Part shown: piece by piece, positions 32,869 through 48,680 of the stretch
Numbering within the stretch: the first letter of the stretch is position 1
How the letters are laid out: each line of letters starts with the position of its first letter
NCBI GenBank assembly: GCA_037975125.1
Contig: CM075855.1
Location: forward strand, 108,097,912 to 108,161,911
DNA from: Latrodectus hesperus
Lineage: Eukaryota; Arthropoda; Arachnida; Araneae; Theridiidae
Length of the DNA stretch: 64,000 bases
Direction: 5' to 3'
Notes under the pieces: model-generated
Database searches by the model: none
What the model was told of the DNA's origin: nothing
What the model saw: only the letters and a program-made list of their open reading frames with translations
Position numbers and translations under genes: made by a program

Positions 32869-33172
32869 TTGTTGTTGACTAATGACACTTGGACAAGCCA
32901 AGCTCGCTATGCTATGCGAATTAACTCGATTGGGAGCGTCTTTCGTTTTAATCAGAGCACCATGAAGGTGAAAGTACGACTTTGCTCTTCACACGTGCCA
33001 TAGCGACCCGCTTATACGTTAGGCAACCATTCACACATCATTCATACAAGGAAAGGACAAAGACAGGATAGATAGAGAGAGAAAGTACATCCATGCCCGA
33101 AGCGGGATTCGAACCCAGGACCTCCTTATCCGTAGTCAGGCACGCTGACCACTAGACAAAGTTGGTCGGCAT
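32869..33172 (-). mobile_element. SINE family A with tail 1, full-length (304 bp)
   Basis: Flanked by TCTTAATG on both sides (32861-32868 and 33173-33180). On the minus strand it reads head CCGACCAACTTTGTCTAGTG, GTCAGCGTGCCTGACTACGG, B-box GGTTCGAATCCC, then the TCTCTCTATCTATCCTGTC and TTTGTCCTTTCCTTGTATGA blocks. Tail 1 follows, with CGTACTTTCACCTTCATGG, AAAACGAAAGACGC and GTCCAAGTGTCATTAGTC, ending in (AAC)n. Like other SINEs it would depend on a partner LINE for retrotransposition. Confidence 0.92.
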
Positions 33173-33409
33173 TCTTAATGTGAAAGAAGATACCAAACAG
33201 AAGGGACCCAGAAATTATTCTACGTTCTTCCAGGGATATTACGTGGCTCAGCCATTTGTTGCACTTTTATAGTGTTTTTAGAATATTATCTTGTAAATAT
33301 ATTATAAATTGAAAAAAAGCTTGATATGTTAATTAAAAGTTATTACAAATTCTTAGATGCCAAAATAATTAATGATAAAACACAATATTTTACTTTGAAG
33401 ATACAATAT

Positions 33410-33788
33410 GTGCTGATGTTGTTACTTATGACACTCGGACTAGTCAAGCTTGCTATGCCGTTGGCTATGCGAATGCGTCTTTCGTTTAACGAAAGCACCT
33501 CGAAGGTGACGGTACGACATTGCTCTAAACTCTTTCGATAGATGGCACCACCAGAGGATCCACTCCATCAACTTTGATATTGAACTGAAGGAGGAAGAAA
33601 TTTTCTCCAGACCATTATATCCTTAGTAAGTGCTTAACGATGACAACCAGAGGATTTTAAATTCCACAGATTTAAAGGGCACGTATATCGCATGTACTCC
33701 TTGGTGGATGTTTGGTGGGATTGGGAATGGAACCCAGACCTTCTGGAGATAAGGCTAATACCTTAACCACTAGGCTACCACAGCGTTG
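33410..33788 (-). mobile_element. SINE family B with tail 1-like 3' end (~379 bp)
   Basis: Near-matching TACAATA-type sequences at 33402-33409 and 33789-33796 flank the element. The minus strand shows a head with GTGGTAGCCTAGTGGTTAAG and B-box GGTTCCATTCCC, a body with GATTTAAAATCCTCTGG and GGTGGTGCCATCTATCGAAA, and then a tail with TTAAACGAAAGACGC, GTCCGAGTGTCATAAGTAAC and AAC. The tail resembles that of family A copies 32869 and 52975 although the heads differ. Confidence 0.85.
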
Positions 33789-34429
33789 TACAATAGGCAC
33801 CTTGGCAGAATATGTATTTTTATATTATGATTTCAAATACGCAAAGTTTATTTTATAAAATTATCATTATTTACACTTTATGAATAACATTCACAAACAA
33901 AGCTTAATAATTTTGTATAAAATTGAAAGAATCTAAATTGAATAAAGGTATAATTCTTAATTATAATTAATAATGAACTTTTATGCAAATTTATTTTAAT
34001 GTTATTCATCTATGTTTGTGAATATATTAATAAATAGTAATTAAATTGTTTCACTCTGAGAGAAAAAGCAAACTTTATTATAATTTGTTACTAGATATTT
34101 GCTGAATGGATTACATTTAAAGAATTATATTTTTTATTGTAAAGCTAAGGACAAATTAAATTTTAAAATATTAATATCGTCATAATACATGGTATATAAT
34201 AATGGTAACATAACAATAAGTTTGTTGAAGAATTAAGATAATAATTATTTTACGATAATCATAAATAATTCTATCACACTTCAACAAAAGTGTTAAAATT
34301 GATGGAATTACATGTTACATTTACAAGATAACACGTTGCGAATAATTGAAGATAAAATAAAATTTGCCATGAAATTCATATATGTGACCTCAGTCGCAAA
34401 AGCTTTAATTATATATCTGTGCATTCCTT

Positions 34430-34900
34430 CGCAAGTTAAGCGATTCCTTGTTAAAGACGCGCTTCAATTAATTGTCTCTGCCATTTGAACAGACCGAAAG
34501 CAATGCGCTAAGGATTCCAATAACGAAAGAAAACGTCTAATTATCGGCTCACAAGTAAGGGCAAGTTAAGGCCCTTAGCAGTCACGTGCCCTAAGAACTA
34601 TTGCAATTAAGCTGTCTTCGAAGAGATATGATTGGTTGGAGCGACAGCTACAGCAGGTGTCCTTGATAAATCTTCCAAATGTTGTGATACAAAGCTTCGG
34701 TGAGTTGTTGGAAGCTGCCTGCCAACAGATACCCCTTTATCACACGTCAGCGATGGCGATGAATGTATCGATTGCAACTTAGCTGATAAGCAGATGGACA
34801 GATATGCAATGGAGCAAAGCACGCGGGAAAGGGGAAGCCGGGGATTTCCAAATTGGACTCGTGTGGTTGTTATAATTTGCACTTTGAATAAAGCTGGTAT
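34430..34900. promoter_or_regulatory. Non-coding block of higher GC, function unknown
   Basis: GC rises to about half around 34560-34860. A minus-strand frame of 91 aa (34607-34882) exists but lacks domain signatures or a splice context I can defend. CTTCAATTAATTGTCTCTGC near 34465 is homeodomain-like. It is a candidate conserved element or an undetected exon. Confidence 0.25.
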
Positions 34901-36027
34901 TGGGAATATTTGAAATAAACATGAGTTTAGCTGGGGTGTTTGAGCAGTGGAAAATTACCATTTCATTCACGAAGTGACGTATGTAAAACAACTGGATTAA
35001 AACATCCAAACGATATGAATGCTAGTTTGTTAACCTAAAATATTCATATGAATAGATATTCATAACTATACTTGTTATTATATATTATCTTCAATTCCAT
35101 ACGTTCAAAGGAAAACATTTTGTGAATTATGTAAGAAAAATGCCCAAAAGGGCTAATCATATATAATACTAGAAACGATTTACTTTCTAACAATTTAAAA
35201 ATAAATTGCTTTTTGATAGCTAAATATTAATGACAAACATTTAAAGGAATTAAATTACTAATTTGTATCCCTAATTAGTTAGCTATTTTTCCGGTTCTTT
35301 TCCCTTTAAAACGGTTATTCTGAACACCGAAAGTGATTATTTTGTTTAAAGAGGAAAAATAATAAATATCATTATGCATCATATCTAATTATCAAAAATA
35401 CGTTTTTTAATATAATTTTAGAGAGAAACATAATTTTATAATGCATTGTTTTAGGCATGTGTTGTTAAAAATAATCAAATTAAAAATTAAGACTTAATGA
35501 TCTAATTACAATTATTTGAATAATTAATTTCGCTTATCTTCAATGAATGAATTTATAACTTTTTAACTCAAATTTTAATAACTTAATAACATTTATAATA
35601 ATTTACGATTTTCTAAAACATTAAAATCCGTAATTGCTAAAAATACAGATAATAAATTCATTTAAAGCACATTAAACGTATTTAAGATAATAATGAAAAC
35701 ATTATTTCTAATTTGCCTTTGTTGTCATCATTAAAATACTATTGAAAAATATGTAATTTAATTGAGATTTTAAAGTGATAAAATATTAAGAACAAATATA
35801 AAAGAATTCTAAATTTTAATTAATATTTCAGATATGTTAGTCTAACTAATTTACCTTTTCCAATAAATTTGTGCCGAGAATAGCTGGGAAACAATCATAT
35901 GAGAGAAATGTAAATTTATGAAAAACATTTTACGAATTGGATTTTTAATTAGAAACACGTAAAAATAATTTTAACGTGAAATAATATTTTTAAAAATTAT
36001 TTATCTTTTAAATTAAGTTAATTAATA

Positions 36028-39954
<3,927 letters not shown>

Positions 39955-40142
39955 TGTGGCATGACAGCCCAGGCATACTAAGGCCTACAGTACCTACCTG
40001 TTTTCCTGAACAAGCAGACATTGGGTGCGAAGCATATGTCCCGATTAGGTGGCCAACCCAATGCGAAACAACCAATGTTTAGTTTCCAAGCATGTTTTGT
40101 ACTCATTTTATCGATCTACTGCAGGCGTGATAGCCTGAAATC
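39955..40142 (-). mobile_element. SINE family F, truncated copy
   Basis: Shares AAGGCCTACAGT, CCCGATTAGGTGG and CCCAAGCATG-like segments, in the same order, with 63730-63985. It abuts the left edge of the 270-bp satellite and has lost the tRNA-like head. Confidence 0.65.
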
Positions 40143-40146
40143 AGTA

Positions 40147-42896
40147 TTTATAAAATACAAAAACATTAACTTTTCTTAAAATATTTTTATACTGATATTT
40201 CTGTACATCAATAACATATAGAAATATATAAAATAATTTTATACTGATATTTCTGTACATAAATAACATATAGAAAAATTAAAGCTCCTACAGTTATGCT
40301 TCGAATTTAGATTATTTTTAGACTGTAATCGAGTTCAAGTTTACTTTAATACTGTGATTAATATAGTTTTAATTAGAATGGAGCCTAATTAAAGACGGCC
40401 TCAGTCAAGAGATTATCTCTCATTGTAAGGAATGGGGAAAGAGATTTCTAATAATTGTCATCGTGTCATCTTTATAAAAGACAAAAACATTAACTATTTT
40501 AAAATAATTTTATACTGATATTTCTGTACATAAATAACATATAGAAAAATTAAAGCTCCTACAGTTATGCTTGGAATTTAGATTATTTTTAGACTGTAAT
40601 CGAGTTCAAGTTTACTTTAATACTGTGATTAATATAGTTTTAATTCAATGGAGTCTAATTAAAGACGGACTCAATCGAGGGCTTATCTCTCATTGTAACG
40701 AAGGGAGAAAGAGATTTCTAATAATTGTCATCGTGTCATCTTTATAAAAGACAAAAACATTAACTTTTTTAAAATAATTTTATACTGATATTTCTGTACA
40801 TAAATAACATATAGAAAAATTAAAGCTCCTACAGTTATGCTTGGAATTTAGATTACTTTTAGACTGTAATCGAGATCAAGTTTACTTTAATACTGTGATT
40901 AATATAGTTTTAATTGAATGGAGTCTAATTAAAGACGGACTCAATCGAGGGCTTATCTCTCATTGTAACGAAGGGAGAAAGAGATTTCTAATAATTGTCA
41001 TCGTGTCATCTTTATAAAAGACAAAAACATTAACTTTTTTAAAATAATTTTATACTGATATTTCTGTACATAAATAACATAAAGAAAAATTAAAGCTCCT
41101 ACAGTTATGCTTGGAATTTAGATTACTTTTAGACTGTAATCGAGATCAAGTTTACTTTAATAATGTGATTAATATAGTTTTAATTGAATGGAGTCTAATT
41201 AAAGACGGACTCAATCGAGGGCTTATCTCTCATTGTAACGAAGGGAGAAAGAGATTTCTAATAATTGTCATCGTGTCATCTTTATAAAAGACAAAAACAT
41301 TAACTTTTTTAAAATAATTTTATACTGATATTTCTGCACATAAATAACATAAAGAAAAATTAAAGCTCCTACAGTTATGCTTGGAATTTAGATTACTTTT
41401 AGACTGTAATCGAGATCAAGTTTACTTTAATAATGTGATTAATATAGTTTTAATTAAATGGAGTCTAATTAAAGACGGACTCAATCGAGGGCTTATCTCT
41501 CATTGTAACGAAGGGAGAAAGAGATTTCTAATAATTGTCATCGTGTCATCTTTATAAAAGACAAAAACATTAACTTTTTTAAAATAATTTTATACTGATA
41601 TTTCTGTACATAAATAACATAAAGAAAAATTAAAGCTCCTACAGTTATGCTTGGAATTTAGATTACTTTTAGACTGTAATCGAGATCAAGTTTACTTTAA
41701 TAATGTGATTAATATAGTTTTAATTAAATGGAGTCTAATTAAAGACGGACTCAATCGAGGGCTTATCTCTCATTGTAACGAAGGGAGAAAGAGATTTCTA
41801 ATAATTGTCATCGTGTCATCTTTATAAAAGACAAAAACATTAACTTTTTTTAAAATAATTTTATACTGATATTTCTGTACATAAATAACATAAAGAAAAA
41901 TTAAAGCTCCTACAGTTATGCTTGGAATTTAGATTACTTTTAGACTGTAATCGAGATCAAGTTTACTTTAATAATGTGATTAATATAGTTTTAATTAAAT
42001 GGAGTCTAATTAAAGACGGACTCAATCGAGGGCTTATCTCTCATTGTAACGAAGGGAGAAAGAGATTTCTAATAATTGTCATCGTGTCATCTTTATAAAA
42101 GACAAAAACATTAACTTTTTTAAAATAATTTTATACTGATATTTCTGTACATAAATAACATAAAGAAAAATTAAAGCTCCTACAGTTATGCTTGGAATTT
42201 AGATTACTTTTAGACTGTAATCGAGATCAAGTTTACTTTAATAATGTGATTAATATAGTTTTAATTAAATGGAGTCTAATTAAAGACGGACTCAATCGAG
42301 GGCTTATCTCTCATTGTAACGAAGGGAGAAAGAGATTTCTAATAATTGTCATCGTGTCATCTTTATAAAAGACAAAAACATTAACTTTTTTAAAATAATT
42401 TTATACTGATATTTCTGTACATAAATAACATAAAGAAAAATTAAAGCTCCTACAGTTATGCTTGGAATTTAGATTACTTTTAGACTGTAATCGAGATCAA
42501 GTTTACTTTAATAATGTGATTAATATAGTTTTAATTAAATGGAGTCTAATTAAAGACGGACTCAATCGAGGGCTTATCTCTCATTGTAACGAAGGGAGAA
42601 AGATTTCTAATAATTGTCATCGTGTCATCTTTATAAAAGACAAAAACATTAACTTTTTTTAAAATAATTTTATACTGATATTTCTGTACATAAATAACAT
42701 ACAGAAAAATTAAAGCTCCTACAGTTATGCTTGGAATTTAGATTACTTTTAGACTGTAATCGAGTTCAAGTTTACTTTAGTACTGTGATTAATATAGTTT
42801 TAATTAAAAGGAGCCTAATTAAAGACGGCCTCAATCGAGGGCTTATCTCTCATTGTAAAGAATGGAGAAAGAGATATCTAATAATTGTCATCGTGT
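40147..42896 (+). repeat. Satellite array, ~270-bp unit, about 10 copies
   Basis: The landmark TATACTGATATTTCTG recurs at about 40240, 40511, 40781, 41051, 41321, 41591, 41862, 42132, 42402 and 42671, giving a period of 269-271 bp. Units also share CTCCTACAGTTATGCTTGGA and AATTGTCATCGTGTCATC. Inner units (41321-42402) are almost identical; the first and last are diverged. The last unit breaks off at about 42896 into unique sequence. Frames of about 65 codons recur in each unit but start at TTG and stop in every unit, so coding is not supported. Confidence 0.96.
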
Positions 42897-43215
42897 CAGA
42901 AATCAAAGAGGAAAGCAATGACTTCCAAAAAAAGCCAAACTTGAAATCAATAGGTTCGTGAAACCTATCTGACAAAAGTGTGCATTTATTCCCCGCTCTC
43001 ACAGTGAAGGAGGGGGTGGTTGAATTTGATGACTGGTAACGCATATCACTGGGAGAGATATGTCAGTAATTGACAGGGAGAACCTCTGATAAAGCTGAAT
43101 GTGTTATTCGGCAGCCTATCTGCCGGGCCCCGTGTCACGAACTTCAGAGATATCTGCCGCAGGTACTCGTCTGCAGGGGGAAGGGTTTTGTTCTGGCCTC
43201 CAGGACTTATTTAAC
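42897..43215. other. GC-raised unique block at the right edge of the satellite
   Basis: After the last satellite unit the sequence becomes GC-rich, with GGAGGGGGTGGTTGAATTTG and CTATCTGCCGGGCCCCGTGT. It has no convincing frame and no repeat signature that I recognise. Confidence 0.3.
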
Positions 43216-43445
43216 ATGTCAGAATTAAGTTCTATAATTAATATCTCGCTAATAAATATCCTTTATGAAGAAATGCTCTGCTTCAAATTGAACTAAAAAT
43301 ATAATTTCTGTCATTTATTCGTCACAAAGAAATGTAGTTTATAGGCTTTATGATTATTATTATTTTATCATTGGTATAAACACTTAAAACTCTACAACAT
43401 GTATTGATGGTTTATTTAAAGTTCAAAAGTAATTACACACACATT

Positions 43446-43448
<3 letters not shown>

Positions 43449-43543
<95 letters not shown>

Positions 43544-43645
43544 TAATTTATAGAAACTAAATATGTATATATGTGTGTATGTATATATATATATATATAT
43601 ACAGTTTATATATATATGTATATATATATATATACATATAAAACT
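43449..43645. repeat. (TA)n microsatellite and TATG-rich neighbours
   Basis: A pure TA run to 43539, then shorter TA/TG runs to about 43645. Confidence 0.93.
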
Positions 43646-43860
43646 GATCATATAAAATCTGTCAAATAACTTAATAACTATAAATGAATAATTAAAAAAA
43701 GTAAATAATTTTATAAAATTTAGAGCAAAAAAGTAAATTTAATTAACGAATAATTATTTTGTTTTTATGCTAACTTTAGAAATAAAGAACGCTTTTTAAG
43801 AAGCACACTTTTTGATTATGTCATACTATCCAATCCTTTTATATGAATTTTGATAATTAT

Positions 43861-44100
43861 GGCCGCCCAACTTGTCTTGTGGTCAGCGTGTCTGACTGCG
43901 GACAGGGAGTTCCTAGGTTCGAATCTCGGTTCGGACATGGATGTACTTTCTCTCTCCATCTATCCTCTCTTTGTTCTTTCCTTGTATGAATGTGGAGTGA
44001 TTGGTTGCCTACCTTATAAACGGGTACCTATGGTTCTGTTGGAAAAGTGGAGCAGCGCACCACATATTTTCAGCCTGGCTGTCGCACGACAACAACAACA
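43861..44100 (+). mobile_element. SINE family A with tail 2 (240 bp)
   Basis: Flanked by TGATAATTAT (43851-43860) and TGACAATTAT (44101-44110), a 10-bp target duplication with one change. The head carries CTTGTGGTCAGCGTGTCTGA and GGTTCGAATCTCGG. The tail differs from tail 1: GTTGGAAAAGTGGAGCAGCG, then TTTTCAGCCTGGCTGTCGCA, then (AAC)n. Open frames across it are not genes. Confidence 0.9.
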
Positions 44101-44753
44101 TGACAATTATTTGCACTACGAAGGTTGTCGTGTATAAGACAGTAATGTTCGTTCAAAAAATTGAAAAGCGGTTTGATACTAGATTCCTTTGTATTTCCTA
44201 TAAAAAAATTTGAAAAGTATTTACGTATAATTCTTCAATTGGTATAAAGACCAAAATTGATAATCATTAATTAGTATTATATAATTTTTGCTATGGGTTA
44301 TACAAGAGCCATTGTAACTAAAATAAAATTTGGAATTTCCTTTACTATGATATAATTAAATCTGCAAAACAATTAATATTTATTGGAGAAGTGGAATGAA
44401 AATAATTCTTGAACTTGAACACTAATGTTTTTTATAAAGAATACTTCATTAAAAATCATTTTCTGAAATGAAAATTAAATTAATTAAGGGATTTCAAACA
44501 CGTGCTTTACAAATTAAATTAAAAATACTAAAAGTTAATATAGCATCCCTACTTTTTTAGCAATAACCACATAATAATTTTAATAATAAATAGATTTTAC
44601 ATATGAAAACAAAATTAAATGCTCAAAGCATTGAATGAAATATTTAAATTATTATATTAGCTGCTTGATTTTTCTTTTGTAAATCTTTCTTAATTTGCTG
44701 AATATTAAAAGAATGGATAAACAACTTTATAATGAAACGTCTCTAGGATTTTT

Positions 44754-44757
<4 letters not shown>

Positions 44758-44823
<66 letters not shown>
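44758..44823. repeat. (TA)n microsatellite
   Basis: About 33 units. Confidence 0.95.
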
Positions 44824-44824
<1 letters not shown>

Positions 44825-46431
44825 GAACATTCATCAAATTAAAATATTATTCTATTATATTAATTTTAAAAATTTGTTATTTTTTTAGATTGTGCGTATT
44901 ATTTGTAATAGAAACAGCGCGTATAAAAATATTCCTGAGCTTTTTATTAATAATTGCTTATACAAAAATAATCATTCCTCTAAATGACGCCTCTTATTTT
45001 TATTTGATTATGTTGCTCATAAATTAAATGTTTAATCATATATATTTAATCATATATATATGTTATATTTAAAAAATTTTGATATATGATATTAATTTTA
45101 TATATAAAAAGAAAGTTCCTCAACATATTACTCAAATCAGATTTCTTGAACATTTTCAGATTTATGTTTATAAACATAATTTGGAAAGAGAATTCTGCAA
45201 AATATAAAACTCTCTCATAGAAAGAAAATGATCAGCGTTATTTATTCAAGAATTCAATCTTGACAAAATTCATATTATTATTAAATATTGCAGTAATTTT
45301 TGATTTTATACAATTATAAGAGACTTTGAAAATGTATTAAAACTTTATTTTTTAACATCAGTTTTATTTCTAAATATCAAGAGCATTTGAAATAATGATT
45401 GAAAAAATTCAAATATTCCTCCTGTTGAAAGATTAAAATTATAGATTATTACACTTTTACATTTTAATTTTCTATAATAAATGTATTTTATTTAACAATG
45501 CAGTTACATCAAATATCGTCAAAAGAATGAAGTTTGTCAGATATGAGAATATCAATATCATAAATTTTATAAGACTTTAATTTTAGAGACATTTAAATCT
45601 ATCTAACTTGAATGCATTCTCTTAAATTGAAATGCAATGCCAAACCTTATTATATTAAACGCCGAACAATCAAGATTTTAAATGAAGGGACGTAAAATGA
45701 TTGAGTTTGCGAAATTCTCGTAAAAATATAATGCGAATAACTATTTCATTTCAGTTTGATTAAGAACTGCTATTAATATGGGAATGATAATTGCTTTCAG
45801 AGAATTCATTTGGGCTTAATCACAGGAAAGTTTTAATGAATCTGTTTAAAATAATAGGAATTTGCATTTGGTTAGTTGAATGAATGAGTTTATGAAATAA
45901 TTTATACAAAAATTTATGTTCATAAAAAATTATAAAAATCCAGTTTAATCAAAGACCTATTTTATTATACATCTTTTAAAGTATCTAATAAAATGAATAT
46001 ATCATTTAAAAACATTAATGTCAAATTTAAAATGCAGATTTTATTGATAACTGGTATGAAAAGATTTTGATATATTGTGGAGTCAGCCTTAAAAAAAGTA
46101 AACCATTCAAAAGCCATGAATAGAAATCAAATATAGTATCCAAATTTATTTTCCTACATAACTATCAAAAATGTAATTTTTTGTGAAGTATTGAATGACA
46201 ATATAGAATCAAGATTTTAACACTTTATACGTGTTATATTTGAAATGTATACTAAGTGATATACTTGGAATAATAAGGAAATTAAAAAAAACACATAATA
46301 ATTTAATTTACAAGAGATTTTATCTTTGATAAAAATATAAATTTAATATTTATACTGCCAAAATATAAAACAATATTTTTAGTCAATAAAGCGCAATACA
46401 AAAATAGTTAACTTTTTGAAATAGAAAATCT

Positions 46432-46600
<169 letters not shown>

Positions 46601-47304
46601 TAATAACCTTAACAATTTGAAATTTATTGACAAGAAGTATCTAAATTAATGGCTAATTATTATTGTTAATCACGCACGCATATTTTTTAAACAATTATAA
46701 GCAGTATATATTTGTAAATTTATTTTTAGTAATAAGAGCTGTTCAATAAACAAAACTTAAATTAATTTATCATATTATATCATAGAATATAGTTAAATTA
46801 TATCATCTGAAACATATTTATACACCAATCCTTTTACGGAGGCTTTAGCATCAAGCATTTTTGGAATAAAAATTTGAGCAGTTATAACTATTCAAATTTA
46901 TATTTCAAATGAAATGGAATCATATGCATTTCATATGAAAAATATGCTTGTTTTATTGCATACTATTGCAAAATTATTTGTGAATATCTTTTTCATGAAT
47001 TAAATTTAAGCAGCAAGTAGTAATTCAATATGTCTTAAACCACTTCTTCCAAATAATAAAAGATAAATGTATAACAAATTAATGCCATGAAACGTCTAAG
47101 TTATGTTGAAGAAATGCAATATATATTCTTTGGGTGGATTCATGCATATTATTATTGATAATCAAGATTTAGAGAAACCTGGTAATTTATATTAATTATT
47201 ACATTTTTCACAAAATCTGTACATGAATCACTCATTTTCAGAGGTTTTTATTACAATAAGTTTATATTATAAAACATGAATTATCAATAAAAATAAGAAT
47301 TTTT

Positions 47305-47561
47305 GGCGCAGGTGCCATATAATCCAGGATTCCAAATTTTGAATTTTTTTTGGCGATGAAGAAATGTTGTCAAGAGGACGTATCGTGACGTACGCGATGA
47401 CTTAAATACTAGGGTTACCAAAATAGAATTTTTGCATAATTCTTATAGGTCTCTATATCTATGAGATAATAAAAATAAAGTTGACAAGATTCATAAGAAA
47501 ATCCGCCAAAAGAATCTCAAAATTCAGAATTTGGCATCCTAGATTATATGGCAACTATGCC
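47305..47561. mobile_element. MITE family M1, copy with intact 8-bp target duplication (257 bp)
   Basis: The element runs from GGCGCAGGTGCC to GGCAACTATGCC. It is flanked on both sides by GAATTTTT (47297-47304 and 47562-47569). The terminal inverted repeats extend about 43 bp with a few mismatches; both arms contain TGCCATATAATC and AGGAT.CCAAATT.TGAATTTT. The interior matches the copy at 1276-1529. An 8-bp duplication is typical of hAT (also P and Merlin) elements. No coding sequence is present. Confidence 0.85.
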
Positions 47562-48455
47562 GAATTTTTTAATTGTTTAGAGAATTTTGGACTTCTTTAA
47601 AAACAGTTCTATTGAGAAAAAATGTTTTCTGTTTATAGAATAGCTGATTCTGCATCGGGATTTTTTTTAATTTATATTACAATAAGAAAATATTTATTTG
47701 ATGAAAGAATTTTATATTTTGAAGTCAGCGTCATAATTTGGTGAAACAGTTGATTTCATTAAAATAATATGTTTAATTGATGCAATAGATCATATAATAA
47801 GGATGATTCATTTATTTGGAGAAAATCTGTATTGTTTTTATAGTAAGGTATTGTTTGAAGCTCAAATAATTTATACCGCCAAAACAATATATTTATTTGA
47901 TTAAATATTCCTGTTATCGTAATGAGAAATTCTTAATTTGATTAAACAGTTGTGTATAAAGTTTTTATTTAATTGAATAATTTTGTGTTTTATGAAAAAT
48001 ATTTGCTTGATTAAATATCTTATATTTTAAGAAGTAATCATTTGATTGAATATTATATATTTAAAAATTTGTATTTGATTAAATATCAGATATAATATTT
48101 CGAGTAAAGCATCACATATGTTGGATTGAGAATGGTTTTTCTACTCTTTGATAACTAACGAATTTTACAGCTCTTTTATAGCAATTATTACAAAATTTAA
48201 CACAAATTTTATTTTATAATTTTTATAATTAAAAATTCCTTAAACAAAAATAATAGAATAACAAATATTTACAATTTGATTTGAATGATAATGATTTGTT
48301 ATTCACCATGACATGAACTATGAAATGTCATGATGAACTATGAAATTCCTCCTCTGAAAATGAAAATATAATTTTCCTAGCAACTTTACATTTAGCAATT
48401 TTGAAATATTTTAAATGTTAATACTTGTTAAATGAAAAAAAATTTCTAATGCCCA

Positions 48456-48680
48456 GCTGCCCTTAGGCCTTTGCTCTATTCAGCTCTATAAAGGGCGAAG
48501 TGATGTCATCTCATATAGTGGAGCACCCAGTAGGTATGTCATCTTAGCTCCGAAAGTGAAGTGATAATGAAAGACAAACACTAAGAGAGAGAAAGAAACA
48601 TCCATGTTCAGAACAAGGATTCGAACCCCGAGATCTACTGCTTCGAAGTTGGGGACGCTGAGCTCTAATTCCCGGGTCAA
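48456..48680 (-). mobile_element. SINE family A-like, diverged copy
   Basis: On the minus strand GGAATTAGAGCTCAGCGTCC, the B-box GGTTCGAATCC, CATGGATGTTTCTTTCTCTC and GTTTGTCTTTC preserve the family A layout. The 3' half is diverged and no target duplication is obvious. Confidence 0.65.

Noticed and set aside
42462..42961. Repeated ~65-76 aa frames in the satellite as a possible repeat protein
   Set aside because: They start at TTG, stop within each unit, and differ by unit-wide drift rather than codon-aware change; the array is better read as satellite DNA.
43850..44213. 95-aa and 70-aa frames at 43850-44213
   Set aside because: They cover a SINE with a target duplication and are not conserved among its copies.
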